Shown piece by piece: positions 15,700-24,030 of a stretch of 55,962 bases of DNA. Under the pieces are notes generated by a model that saw only the letters and a list, made by a program, of their open reading frames with translations, searched no databases and was not told where the DNA came from. Each line of letters opens with the position of its first letter. Position 1 is the stretch's first letter. The translations under genes and the position numbers were made by a program. The stretch is from an uncultured Eubacteriales bacterium (GTDB lineage Bacteria > Bacillota > Clostridia > Christensenellales > Aristaeellaceae). The stretch spans positions 1 through 55,962 of the forward strand of contig CACYGY010000017.1 in assembly GCA_902774025.1 (NCBI GenBank). Reading direction: 5' to 3'.

Positions 15700-16545
15700 T
15701 CAGAAATGCCGGCCTCCGCCGCCGTGGGATATTCCACCGGATGAGGTGTGAACGCCGCTCCCGCGCCCTCCCCCGGAGGAACCACGGGAACCGCCTCCGG
15801 ATGAGCTGTGACGAAACCTTGTGACATGGCTCCTCAGATATGTTTCGTCGTTTCTTGTCAGACGGACATTGATGTTTTTCTTTTTATCATATCGGTACGT
15901 ACTGCCCCTGAGGTGGTAGCGGGAAAGGACAATCCAGAAGAACACGCCGGCGGACACTGCACCCGCGGCAAGGGCAAAGGCCAGTTCCGCGCCTGTGAGA
16001 CGGTTGTACAGACCGGTGAGGCGCTGTCCTGTATGTTCATCGTACAGGAAAGTTCCCTCTTCAATTCCGTTCTGAAGATATTTCCTCAGCTTTTCCAGCT
16101 GGACAATCATGGCCTGTCCGTAATGCCCGCCCCGGATATGGGGCTCTGCCGCGTCCAGTATTTCCTCGATTCTGTGGTCGTTCAGATACAGCCGCATATC
16201 CCCTGCGGTGGAAACATGGAAATACCTGTTCTTCATATCCAGAAAAAGCAGCACGCCGGAGCGATCTTCGCCCAGACCGTAACCGTGATCCTCATAATAC
16301 CGGTCTGCCCAGTCTGTATTGGCCCGGTCGTCTCCCCTGAAATCCGGTGTACTGTCCGTGGTGAGCACCACTGCGTCGATCTGATAGACGTCCCGGATCT
16401 CACGGATGATCTTTTCCATCTCCTGCTTTTCCGAAGAACTCAGAAGACCCGCGTCATCCACCACCATGGCAGGCGCGGAAACAACGAGGACGGGCAAAAG
16501 GAGGATCAGGATAAAGGACAGGACGCAGAATCCCTTTCTTACCAT
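15700..16545 (-). CDS. TPM-domain (YgcG-like) membrane protein
   Basis: This 281-residue protein has a signal peptide (1-24) followed by a TPM/YgcG domain (VVDDAGLLSSSEKQEMEKII at about 28-47, through about 150), a transmembrane helix near 170-195, a basic cytosolic stretch and a Gly/Ser-rich tail ending in HGGGGRHF. TPM domains occur in proteins implicated in membrane-protein or photosystem repair and phosphatase-like activity; function in Clostridia is not settled. The ATG at 16545 follows GGAGGTG with 9-base spacing and overlaps the upstream zinc-ribbon gene by 7 bases, so the two are translationally coupled. Confidence 0.85.
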   Translation of the reverse strand: MVRKGFCVLSFILILLLPVLVVSAPAMVVDDAGLLSSSEKQEMEKIIREIRDVYQIDAVVLTTDSTPDFRGDDRANTDWADRYYEDHGYGLGEDRSGVLLFLDMKNRYFHVSTAGDMRLYLNDHRIEEILDAAEPHIRGGHYGQAMIVQLEKLRKYLQNGIEEGTFLYDEHTGQRLTGLYNRLTGAELAFALAAGAVSAGVFFWIVLSRYHLRGSTYRYDKKKNINVRLTRNDETYLRSHVTRFRHSSSGGGSRGSSGGGRGSGVHTSSGGISHGGGGRHF

Positions 16546-17579
16546 AAATACACACCTCCGAGACAGAGAAGCCCTGCCACCAGAGCACCCAGAATCAGGC
16601 TGAAAAAGGCAAGCTTCTTTTTGTCCACGGGCAGCTTCCCGCATACTGTGCCTGTCTGGCCGTTCATCATGTAATGGAAGGGTTCCTCGATCCTGTGTCC
16701 CCGGTAGGTGAGAACCCAGGAAGGGAGAAGAACATACCGCATCCCGGAATTCGTCAAATGAAAACGCGTTTTTCCCCGAAGTGAGGAAAAGGTAGTTCCC
16801 GCTTCCATCAGTCCGGGCGCGTATCCCTCCGCCTCCCTGACCATATCCGCTTCCGCGTCGGCCTGTCCGATGTCCCTCTTTTCCGCCTGAAAGCCGCTCA
16901 GGTACTCAGGACGAAAGAATTCCATCTCCGACAGTGTATAGGGATGAATGCCATCCGACAGTTTCCGGTCTGTGCTTTTGAGTGCTTTTCTCTGCATGAA
17001 GCGAAAGTCCAGAACCCCTTCGCGCTCAACTCTGTAATACCTTGTTTCCTGAATGGCTTCCCGGGAAGTGGAATGAGAACTGACACGGGTGCCCTCTCCG
17101 GAGAAAACGGCTTCCCCCTGCAGATGGCCGATCCAGTAGGGATAGTAGACACCGGTGATGGATTCCCTCTGATCCTCCGTCAGAAAACGGCGGTCCAGGA
17201 ATTTCTTCCTCCTGAGGTAGGAGACAAACCGTTCTTCGGCAGCTTTCCGATCCAGACGGAAAGGAATGACACCGTCGGGACGATAATCCTGCTCGAGACG
17301 GTCCGAAAGAACCACCGGACTGTGACAGAAATAGCAGCGGGTCGCGGCAGTGGTATCCCCTGTCACGATCTCGGCACCGCAGTTCTGACAGTGATAGCCT
17401 CTGAAGGAACCGCCGGATTCAGCAGCTTCACGGGCAGAGGTCCGGGTATTGTCGTCTTCCGGGATCTGAACCATACAGGAACAGAAGGGACATACCAGAT
17501 GCCCCTGCCCGGGACTGAATTCGAGATTGTTCCCGCAGGATGGGCACTTAAACACACGTACTCCGCTCAAAGAACTCAT
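16539..17579 (-). CDS. Zinc-ribbon membrane protein, partner of the TPM protein
   Basis: This protein of about 346 residues begins with a zinc ribbon (CPSCG...CPFC) and has a second pair (CQNCG...CYFC) near residues 65-85. A domain of unknown fold rich in Tyr/Phe (VYYPYWIG, LLPSWVLTY, FHYMMNGQTG) follows, and a single C-terminal transmembrane helix (about 323-345). Such proteins are often called TFIIB-type zinc-ribbon proteins in Bacillota and lie next to TPM/YgcG genes, as here. The ATG at 17579 abuts GGGAGG; a TTG three codons later (17570) has ideal spacing and may be the true start. Function is unknown. Confidence 0.8.
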   Translation of the reverse strand: MSSLSGVRVFKCPSCGNNLEFSPGQGHLVCPFCSCMVQIPEDDNTRTSAREAAESGGSFRGYHCQNCGAEIVTGDTTAATRCYFCHSPVVLSDRLEQDYRPDGVIPFRLDRKAAEERFVSYLRRKKFLDRRFLTEDQRESITGVYYPYWIGHLQGEAVFSGEGTRVSSHSTSREAIQETRYYRVEREGVLDFRFMQRKALKSTDRKLSDGIHPYTLSEMEFFRPEYLSGFQAEKRDIGQADAEADMVREAEGYAPGLMEAGTTFSSLRGKTRFHLTNSGMRYVLLPSWVLTYRGHRIEEPFHYMMNGQTGTVCGKLPVDKKKLAFFSLILGALVAGLLCLGGVYLW

Positions 17580-17691
17580 CCTCCCTGTTCTGCCATGTAA
17601 GAGAATCATATCACGCGTGTGGTTCACCCGCAAGCGGAACAGCCTGCTTCAGGGTCGTTCCTTTTCTTTCACGGACCTGGAGGCTGATTCA

Positions 17692-17720
17692 TTGACGTTG
17701 TGGATGGGCAGTGATAGAAT
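17692..17720 (+). promoter_or_regulatory. Promoter of the KDPG aldolase-KDG kinase operon
   Basis: TTGACG (17692-17697), a 17-base spacer and TAGAAT (17715-17720), each one base from consensus. The start of transcription near 17727 would leave a leader of about 220 nt before the aldolase ATG, long enough for regulation. Confidence 0.65.
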
Positions 17721-17910
17721 ATGGATGAAAATGAAGGATATCCGTACAGATAATGCGACTGTCTTTCAGTGTTTTCCGCCCCGGTCATCCTGGCTCTCTC
17801 CCCCCCGTTTTTTCGTACGGGACTGTGCCCTGTTTCTGCCGGATGTCTGCGGAAGATGATCTGTCCTCTTTTTCGGGAACCGGATTCCCTTCTCCCGTGT
17901 CCAATGGAAC

Positions 17911-17925
17911 GTCTGCAAAGCAGAC
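17911..17925 (+). promoter_or_regulatory. Hairpin/inverted repeat just before the aldolase ribosome-binding site
   Basis: GTCTGC-AAA-GCAGAC is a perfect 6-bp stem with a 3-base loop, 22 bases before the start codon and followed by ATTTT. It could be an operator half-site pair, an mRNA hairpin that affects translation, or a weak attenuator. Nothing in the sequence decides between these. Confidence 0.4.
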
Positions 17926-17947
17926 ATTTTGGAAAGGATGGAGATCC

Positions 17948-18904
17948 ATGGACGTATTTGAACAGTTGTCTCTGGCCGGACTGGTTCCGGTGATTAAAGT
18001 GGAAAACGCCGAAGACGCGGTTCCCCTTTGCCGTGCTCTTTCCGAGGGTGGTCTGCCAGTGGCTGAAATTACCTTCAGAACACCTGCTGCCGAGGAAGCT
18101 ATCCGCAGGGTTCATGAAGAACTCCCCAATGTGCTTTTGTGTGCAGGGACCGTACTGACACCGGAGCAGGTGGACCGGGCTGCAGATGCAGGGGCATCCG
18201 CCATTGTGTCTCCCGGCCTGAATCCGGACGTGGTCCGCCATGCTCTTTCCGTCGGGATTCCGGTCTGCCCCGGCATTTCCTCTCCTTCCGGGATCGAACA
18301 GGCCATGGCCCTTGGGCTGGATACGGTCAAGGTCTTTCCTGCGGAGGCCATTGGCGGACTGAAGCTTATTCAGGCCATGGCCGCACCCTATGGGAATCTC
18401 CGCTTTATGCCCACAGGCGGGATCAACGAGAACAATATGCTGGAATACCTGGCCTGTCCCCATGTTCTTTGCTGCGGTGGTTCCTGGATGGTTCCTGGTG
18501 AGGCGGTCAGGGAAAAGAACTGGCAGAGGATTACGGATCTGACCTGTTCCGCCGTTTCCAGGATGCTGGGTTTCGAACTGGTTCATGTGGGAATCAACTG
18601 CGTCAGCGCGGAGGAGTCCCTGACCCAGGCGAAGCTTCTGTGCCGTCTTTTCGGTTTGAACCTGAAGGAGGGAAATTCTTCCAATTTCGCTGGGAAGGCT
18701 TTTGAAATGATGAAAGCCCCCGGACGCGGGGCCAACGGTCATATCGCCATCGCCACCCATTCCGTGGCGCGCGCCCGCTGGCATCTGGAACAGCGCGGTT
18801 TTGCCTGCGACGCTGGAACGGCCAAGTACAAGAATGGCCGCCTGACGGTTATCTACCTCCACGATGAGATTGGCGGTTTTGCCTTCCATCTGGTAGAAAA
18901 ATAA
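17948..18904 (+). CDS. KDPG/KHG aldolase fused to a VOC-like domain
   Basis: Residues 1-205 are a class I KHG/KDPG aldolase that splits 2-keto-3-deoxy-6-phosphogluconate into pyruvate and glyceraldehyde 3-phosphate: catalytic Glu40 in [17 protein letters not shown], and Schiff-base Lys128 in DTVKVFPAE, then PTGGI. Residues about 209-318 add a domain beginning [12 protein letters not shown] and containing [16 protein letters not shown] and an FHLVEK end, which looks like a vicinal-oxygen-chelate (glyoxalase-like) fold. The aldolase alone is normally about 210 residues. GGAG precedes the ATG at 17948; earlier in-frame codons are not needed. The KDG kinase follows after 22 bases. Confidence 0.9.
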   Translation: MDVFEQLSLAGLVPVIKVENAEDAVPLCRALSEGGLPVAEITFRTPAAEEAIRRVHEELPNVLLCAGTVLTPEQVDRAADAGASAIVSPGLNPDVVRHALSVGIPVCPGISSPSGIEQAMALGLDTVKVFPAEAIGGLKLIQAMAAPYGNLRFMPTGGINENNMLEYLACPHVLCCGGSWMVPGEAVREKNWQRITDLTCSAVSRMLGFELVHVGINCVSAEESLTQAKLLCRLFGLNLKEGNSSNFAGKAFEMMKAPGRGANGHIAIATHSVARARWHLEQRGFACDAGTAKYKNGRLTVIYLHDEIGGFAFHLVEK

Positions 18905-18926
18905 AATACAAAAAGGAGTGTTTCCC

Positions 18927-19958
18927 ATGGCTAAAGTTGTTACCTTCGGAGAGGTTATGCTTCGTCTCAAGTCTCCCGGGTACGAAAGACTTTTCCAGAG
19001 CCCTGTTCTGGAAGCGACCTTTGGCGGCGGCGAGGCCAATGTCTCTGTTTCTCTGGCGAATTACGGCATGGACACCGCTTTTGTTACGGTTCTGCCCAAA
19101 GGCGACATCGGGGACGCCTGCATCCGTGAGCTTCGTGGGTTTGGCGTGGACACCTCCAAAATCGTCCGCAAGGACGGCCGGATGGGCATCTATTATCTGG
19201 AAACCGGCGCAGTTCAGCGTCCTTCCAAGGTGATCTATGACCGTGCCGGCTCCACCATCTGCGAGGCTGTGAGCGCGGACATTAACTGGGAGAAGGCACT
19301 GGAAGGTGCCACCTGGTTCCATGTGACCGGCATTACCCCCGCCATCAGTGAAGGTGCTGCGGAACTGACCCTGGAGGCTGTCAAAGCGGCCAAGGCGATG
19401 GGGCTGGAGGTATCCTGTGACCTGAACTACCGGAAAAAGCTGTGGAAGTGGGGCAAGAGCGCTCAGGAAGTCATGACGGAACTGGTCAGATATGTGGATA
19501 CGGTTATTGCCAATGAGGAAGACTTCCAGATGTCCCTTGGACTCAGCGCTGAATCCTCAGGCGCTGTGGAAGAAGGGCAGATTGATGTGGAACTCTACAA
19601 GTCCATTGCTTCCAAAGCCATGGAAACCTATCCCAATATCAAACGTGTGGCCATTACACTCCGGGAAAGCCGCAGCGCCAATCACAATGACTGGAGCGCG
19701 TGTCTGTACAATGGAAAGGATTTCTTCCTTTCCCGCAAGTATGCCATTACCGACATTGTGGACCGTGTCGGTGGCGGCGACAGCTTCGGCGGCGGCCTGA
19801 TCTACGGACTGAATCACTACGACGAAAAGGAAGCCCTTGAGTTTGCTGTGGCGGCTTCCTGTCTCAAGCATACCATTCTGGGTGACTACAACCGTGTGAC
19901 GGTCAGTGAAGTGGAAAGCCTTGCCCATGGTTCCGGCACTGGCCGTGTCCAGCGTTGA
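18927..19958 (+). CDS. kdgK: 2-dehydro-3-deoxygluconokinase (PfkB family)
   Basis: This kinase of about 343 residues of the ribokinase family begins [14 protein letters not shown], with the sugar-binding [15 protein letters not shown] near residue 32 and the catalytic [14 protein letters not shown] motif near residue 275. The substrate is assigned as 2-keto-3-deoxygluconate because the upstream gene makes the enzyme that cleaves the phosphorylated product; together they complete uronate/pectin-sugar breakdown. The ATG at 18927 has AAGGAG at 8 bases. A strong terminator follows 20 bases after the stop, making a two-gene operon. Confidence 0.92.
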   Translation: MAKVVTFGEVMLRLKSPGYERLFQSPVLEATFGGGEANVSVSLANYGMDTAFVTVLPKGDIGDACIRELRGFGVDTSKIVRKDGRMGIYYLETGAVQRPSKVIYDRAGSTICEAVSADINWEKALEGATWFHVTGITPAISEGAAELTLEAVKAAKAMGLEVSCDLNYRKKLWKWGKSAQEVMTELVRYVDTVIANEEDFQMSLGLSAESSGAVEEGQIDVELYKSIASKAMETYPNIKRVAITLRESRSANHNDWSACLYNGKDFFLSRKYAITDIVDRVGGGDSFGGGLIYGLNHYDEKEALEFAVAASCLKHTILGDYNRVTVSEVESLAHGSGTGRVQR

Positions 19959-19977
19959 GTGATCCTTTCTCTCCGGA

Positions 19978-20006
19978 AAACGGTGCGCCTCCGCGCACCG
20001 TTTTTT
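19978..20006 (+). terminator. Intrinsic terminator after kdgK
   Basis: CGGTGCGC-CTCC-GCGCACCG, a perfect 8-bp stem, is followed by TTTTTT and preceded by AAAA. It closes the aldolase-kinase operon. Confidence 0.92.
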
Positions 20007-20044
20007 CTTAATCCCATTCCTTGAAGTCTGTTCGGTTTCAGGGA

Positions 20045-20073
20045 TTGACATACGGAAAATGCCCGCGTATGAT
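20045..20073 (+). promoter_or_regulatory. Promoter of the DUF1292 gene
   Basis: TTGACA (20045-20050), a 17-base spacer and TATGAT (20068-20073) stand about 28 bases before the start codon; it is a near-consensus promoter. Confidence 0.8.
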
Positions 20074-20100
20074 GCCTCTGACACTGTGCGGAAGGGATGG

Positions 20101-20385
20101 ATGCAGATGGAGAATCAGATCCAGAAGGATAACGGCCATTATACCCTGGTTACAGAGGATGATGAAACCATAGAACTTGAGGCGGAGGCCAGAATCATCA
20201 TGGACGGCAGAATCTATCTGCTTCTGAAGGATGACGAGGACGAGGGCGGTCTGATGGTCTTCCGCATTACACAGCAGGATGGAGAGGAATTCATCTCCTG
20301 CGTGGAGGATGACCGCGAATCCGAAATGGTGTTCTATTATTATGAGGCCTGCAGCGAAGACTACGAGTTCTGTGACGCCGAATAG
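20101..20385 (+). CDS. DUF1292 family protein (YrzB-like)
   Basis: This is a small acidic protein of about 94 residues with the DUF1292 pattern: YTLVTEDDETIELEAEARI, then IYLLLKDDEDEGGLMVFRI, and a terminal cluster of Asp/Glu/Tyr. Proteins of this family are widespread in Bacillota next to ruvX/mutS2 and have no settled function; here it is monocistronic between its own promoter and terminator. GGAAGGG precedes both ATG 20101 and ATG 20107, so the first two residues are uncertain. Confidence 0.88.
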   Translation: MQMENQIQKDNGHYTLVTEDDETIELEAEARIIMDGRIYLLLKDDEDEGGLMVFRITQQDGEEFISCVEDDRESEMVFYYYEACSEDYEFCDAE

Positions 20386-20393
20386 AAGCGAGG

Positions 20394-20429
20394 GCTGGCA
20401 TACACTGCCAGCCCTCCTGTTTTTCATTT
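20394..20429 (+). terminator. Intrinsic terminator after the DUF1292 gene
   Basis: GAGGGCTGGCA-TACAC-TGCCAGCCCTC, an 11-bp stem, is followed by CTGTTTTT on the plus strand. It lies at the convergent junction with the S41 protease gene; no T-tract follows the stem on the minus strand. Confidence 0.8.
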
Positions 20430-21626
20430 GCCCGCTCCGGCAAGCTTTTCCTGCATGATATCCACTGCCTTTTTCAGCTGAGGATCCTTCAGGTCCGCAA
20501 AGTTATACAAACCGTCGTGCTCCTCCGGCAGTTCCACCACCACATCCGGTGTAATGCCGATCCCGTGCACGGCGTGTCCATTGGGCGTAAAATACTGGGC
20601 AACGGTCAGCTGCATGCCTGCACCTTCCTGCCCGATCGGTACGACTCCCTGAATAATGCCTTTCCCAAAGGTCTTCACACCGACAATAACCGCGCCGATC
20701 CGGTCCTGAAGAGCGCCTGACAGAATCTCGGAACTGCTGGCACTGTTCTCATTGACCAGAATGACCAGCGGCACATCCAGGCAGCCGGACTTGGCCTTGC
20801 TTTCCTCCCTGGTTCCATCACGGTACTGAACGGTGTAGATCAGGCCACCATCCAGAAAGACATCCGCCATGATCTCAGCGTCCTGCGTCCATCCCCCCGG
20901 ATTATCTCTCAGATCGAGAATATAACCCCGGGCGTTCTTTGCCTTCAGCTCTTCCATCGCCGCCCTGAACTTTTCAGAACAGTCCCCGGCAAACTCGTAG
21001 ACGCAGATATACCCGATATCCCCGTCGATCATTGTCCATTCCACACGGGTCTGATTGACGATGGCCCGGGTCATCGTCAGGGGAACTTCCTCACCGTCCC
21101 TGAGGAAGATGACATGCACATCCGTGCCAGGTTCGCCCCGCATGATGGAAACCGCGTCATTGATGTTGGAGGCGTTGACCAGAAGGTCCTCCACTTTATA
21201 GATGATATCGCCTCTCTGGACGCCGGCCTGCTCTGCAGGACTTCCTGTAAAGATGCGGATCACGGTGCTTTTGTCCGTTTTATAATTGGTATTGATCAGA
21301 ATGCCAAGTCCTCCATAGGCGCCTTCATCATCCTCCCACATCTGTGCGAACTGTTCTGGTTCGTAGAAGAAGGTATAGGGATCTTCCAGGCTTTCCAGCA
21401 TGCCTGCAGTGGCTGCTTCCATCAGGTCTTTTCTGGACACATCATCCACGAACTCATTCTGGATCAGATCCATCATTTCCAGTACAAAGGCTTCTTCCTG
21501 AAACTTTTCATAAGTCGTTCTGGGCATGGTGACCGTCTGGCCGGAAACGGGCAGCGCTTCACCGAAGGCAGTGGACAGAAGCAGGGACAGGGACAGGAGA
21601 CAAATCAGAAACACATTTTTCTTCAT
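20424..21626 (-). CDS. C-terminal processing protease (S41 family, CtpA-like)
   Basis: This is a 400-residue exported serine protease. Residues 1-22 are a signal peptide, 45-100 a helical cap, about 104-185 a PDZ domain (GGLGILI, SPAEQAGVQRGDIIYKVEDL), and then the S41 catalytic core with ILDLRDNPGG (237-245), nucleophile Ser297 in VNENSASSSE and general-base Lys322 in VKTFGKG. The Ser-Lys distance of 25 matches the known Ser430/Lys455 pair of E. coli Prc. It should be active outside the membrane. It follows, 27 bases downstream, a degenerate paralogue, and shares the CdaR-headed operon. Confidence 0.93.
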   Translation of the reverse strand: MKKNVFLICLLSLSLLLSTAFGEALPVSGQTVTMPRTTYEKFQEEAFVLEMMDLIQNEFVDDVSRKDLMEAATAGMLESLEDPYTFFYEPEQFAQMWEDDEGAYGGLGILINTNYKTDKSTVIRIFTGSPAEQAGVQRGDIIYKVEDLLVNASNINDAVSIMRGEPGTDVHVIFLRDGEEVPLTMTRAIVNQTRVEWTMIDGDIGYICVYEFAGDCSEKFRAAMEELKAKNARGYILDLRDNPGGWTQDAEIMADVFLDGGLIYTVQYRDGTREESKAKSGCLDVPLVILVNENSASSSEILSGALQDRIGAVIVGVKTFGKGIIQGVVPIGQEGAGMQLTVAQYFTPNGHAVHGIGITPDVVVELPEEHDGLYNFADLKDPQLKKAVDIMQEKLAGAGK

Positions 21627-21653
21627 AGAAACACTTCCTTTTTCTCGTCCGCA

Positions 21654-22814
21654 TCACTGCGCCAGTTCTTCCGCCATCTTCCAGGCTGCTTCCGTCTGTG
21701 CCTGCGCTGAGTCGATTTCTTCATCCGGGTGAAGCCCTCCACTCTGAATAACCTGGCCGTCTCCGGTGAGATAGCGGGCTGTGACAAGACAAAACCGGTC
21801 TCCGTTTTCCATGGTGTACCATTGGACGTCCGGCACGGAACCGTAGGTCTTTTTTCCTAAAATCTTTGCACCTTTGTATGTCCTAAGTCCTGCGGCCAGA
21901 AGTTCCGCTCCGCTGGCGGTGCCCTCATTGACAAGCACTATCATGGGCAGATCTGTCCCTTTCCCTTCCCCTGAAACAGCTTCGCGGTTTCCGTTTTTAT
22001 CCACGCGAATGCCGTAGGTCTCTCCTCCCAGGAAAAGGCCCGCAGTCTGACGGATCTGACGGGCGTCCGCCTGGCAGACGTCACGCAGGTCCACAATGAG
22101 AGAACGGGCACCCGAGTCTGTCAGTGCCTGCAGGGACGCGCCAACGGTATCAGCGTCGCCGTCTGCGGGTACTTTCAGGTAACCCACCCGTCCGGAATTG
22201 CTCAGAGTGAAACACGGCTGCGGATCATAAGCCCGAAGCGACAGGGTTACATCCACCTCTTTCAGATCCCGTACAAGAATCAACTTCAGTTCTTCGCCTT
22301 CCCTGCCCCACATGAGAGCCTGCAAGGGATTTATGAAGCGGGCGGGATAAACGTACTCGTTCAGACTGTAAATGAGATCTCCTGGAAGAACGCCGGCCTG
22401 AGCCGCTGCGCTGTCCGGTTCGACACTTCCCACCACACAGACACTGCCGTCCTGAACCCGGGTAACCCAGATACCGGAGAAAGCACCCTGACGGACAGTG
22501 TGCTCCTCCAGAACCTCAAGAAGATCCTTCTTCAGATACAGATTGGCGATCTCCGATCTCATGGTGACCATGCCGGATACGGCGCCTGCATCCAGTGTGG
22601 CGGCATCCACAGGCTTGTAATACTGATTGTCCACCATGTTCCTCGCGTCCACCAGTGTGGCGGCATTCAGATACTCAGTGAATTCTTCCATGGGGATGCT
22701 GACCGTCCAGGCAGAAAAGAGACCGGAGGCGCCCTGAGCCCCCGCGGAAGAGAGAAGGCACACCGTGCAGAGGACAGCGGTGACCATAGCCAGGATTCTT
22801 TTCTTGAAATTCAT
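21654..22814 (-). CDS. S41 protease paralogue, probably inactive
   Basis: This 386-residue exported protein has the S41 layout: signal peptide (1-26), helical region, PDZ (about 113-190, FSGIWVTRV, QAGVLPGDLIYSLNEYV), and S41 core. The nucleophile position is kept (Ser301 in VNEGTASGAE), but 25 residues on, where the general-base lysine should be, there is Ser326 (KKTYGSVPD instead of KTFGKG). The oxyanion-region motif DLRxNPGG is replaced by DLRDVCQAD. I infer a pseudoprotease that may bind peptides or regulate the active paralogue next door; Lys321 or Lys322 could in principle compensate. GAGGTG precedes the ATG. Confidence 0.85.
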   Translation of the reverse strand: MNFKKRILAMVTAVLCTVCLLSSAGAQGASGLFSAWTVSIPMEEFTEYLNAATLVDARNMVDNQYYKPVDAATLDAGAVSGMVTMRSEIANLYLKKDLLEVLEEHTVRQGAFSGIWVTRVQDGSVCVVGSVEPDSAAAQAGVLPGDLIYSLNEYVYPARFINPLQALMWGREGEELKLILVRDLKEVDVTLSLRAYDPQPCFTLSNSGRVGYLKVPADGDADTVGASLQALTDSGARSLIVDLRDVCQADARQIRQTAGLFLGGETYGIRVDKNGNREAVSGEGKGTDLPMIVLVNEGTASGAELLAAGLRTYKGAKILGKKTYGSVPDVQWYTMENGDRFCLVTARYLTGDGQVIQSGGLHPDEEIDSAQAQTEAAWKMAEELAQ

Positions 22815-22826
22815 ATTTTCACCTCA

Positions 22827-23867
22827 TCAGCTTTCCTTATCCGTTTCCGCCTTCATGAGTTTTCTGGCTTCCATGAGAATCTTGAACAGTACGGCGTCAT
22901 CGAAATGCCTTAGGTCAAGCCCGACTGTTTTCTGGACCTTTTCGAGCCGGTATGCCAGGGTATTTCGATGAACCTGAAGATAACGGCTTGTGTCTGCGAG
23001 ATTAAGATCCTTCCGGAAAAAAACATCAATGGTCTCCATCATTTCCGTATTGAAGCATCTGTCACTGTTCGGCCCGAACACCGTCTCCATAAAGGGACGG
23101 GTAATCTCCGGTGGAAGGATGGAGACAAACCGCTCAAGCAGCTGCCGATCCCAGATAAAAACACTCTGGTCCGGATGAAACATGTCGCCGATCTCAACAG
23201 CATCCCGGCATTCCTGATAACCCTGCCGCAGGTCCGGCAGCCTGAAGGAAGAACGGGCGATTCCGATCCTGGCAGAAAGGGCAGATTCGGTCATCAGGGT
23301 GGAGAGCAGTGCCTCTGCAAACTGTTCCGCTTCCTCTACATTCTCCGCGGTCCAGTCTGACAGAATCAGAACGACCGTATCCCGGTCCATTTCCACCATA
23401 ACATCCCGGTCATAGATGGGCGTCAGCTCCCTGAGAAGCTGAAAAGCCGGGGAAGTGTGCTCACTGCGGAGGAAAACCGTGATGACGCGGCGCACAGCAT
23501 CCCACCGGACATCGAAATTCCGCGCCGCTTTCCTGAGCTCTTCACCGCTGAGTTCTCCTGTCAGTGCCTGTCTGTACAGTTCGCTTCCTGAAGTCGGGGG
23601 TTTTTTCCGGATGACTGCGGAACCAAGGCACAGACCTGCCATTCGGACAAGTGACTCAGCACCGGGAATGGAAGCATCACAGGAGATGCATACTCCCGGA
23701 ACAGCGCTCTGAAGCCAGACTCTCCCTCCCTCTGTGATCACACGGTCCGGCCTGATTCTCCCGGGGACAGAGACTCTGGATTCCTGAGCGCTGAGATCAT
23801 GAACACTGAGCTGTGGGCATACGTCGTTCAGCTTTTCACGTATGCTTTCCAGTCTGCCGGTATCCAT
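22827..23867 (-). CDS. CdaR/PucR-type transcriptional regulator
   Basis: This regulator of 346 residues has a C-terminal PucR-type helix-turn-helix (about 290-340: FFRKDLNLADTSRYLQVHRN, then TLAYRLEKVQKTVGLDLR), the hallmark of the CdaR sugar-diacid regulator family, preceded by a GGDEF-like middle domain and an N-terminal effector region. CdaR-like proteins respond to sugar acids or related compounds; the ligand here is unknown. The ATG at 23867 with GGGAGG at 5 bases is preferred over one at 23885, because the -10 element sits only 15 bases before the latter. It is the first gene of a three-gene unit with the two S41 proteins. Confidence 0.87.
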   Translation of the reverse strand: MDTGRLESIREKLNDVCPQLSVHDLSAQESRVSVPGRIRPDRVITEGGRVWLQSAVPGVCISCDASIPGAESLVRMAGLCLGSAVIRKKPPTSGSELYRQALTGELSGEELRKAARNFDVRWDAVRRVITVFLRSEHTSPAFQLLRELTPIYDRDVMVEMDRDTVVLILSDWTAENVEEAEQFAEALLSTLMTESALSARIGIARSSFRLPDLRQGYQECRDAVEIGDMFHPDQSVFIWDRQLLERFVSILPPEITRPFMETVFGPNSDRCFNTEMMETIDVFFRKDLNLADTSRYLQVHRNTLAYRLEKVQKTVGLDLRHFDDAVLFKILMEARKLMKAETDKES

Positions 23868-23899
23868 GTCATCCTCCCTTTCCATGCTGACCTCGGAGG

Positions 23900-23908
23900 A
23901 TTATAGCA
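23900..23908 (-). promoter_or_regulatory. Extended -10 promoter of the CdaR-S41 operon
   Basis: On the minus strand, TGCTATAAT is a perfect extended -10 with transcription expected near 23893. The -35 region is weak (TTTTCC-like), so an activator may be needed. Confidence 0.6.
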
Positions 23909-23990
23909 CACGATACAGACCAGGAAAAGAAAAAAAGATATCCCTGAGCCCATTAAACTGTAAACATTCGGTGAAGAAAAGAAAAAGCGG

Positions 23991-24018
23991 TCAAAAAAAG
24001 GCCCCTTTCGGGGCCTGG
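23991..24018 (-). terminator. Intrinsic terminator of the MsmX-type ATPase gene
   Basis: On the minus strand, AGGCCCC-GAAA-GGGGCCT is followed by TTTTTT, 12 bases after the gene's stop. It is a textbook stem with a tetraloop. Confidence 0.93.
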
Positions 24019-24030
24019 GAAAATCTGAAT

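Noticed and set aside
17669..19039. 456-codon minus-strand open frame
   Set aside because: Antisense to the KDPG aldolase and KDG kinase, both with intact catalytic motifs.
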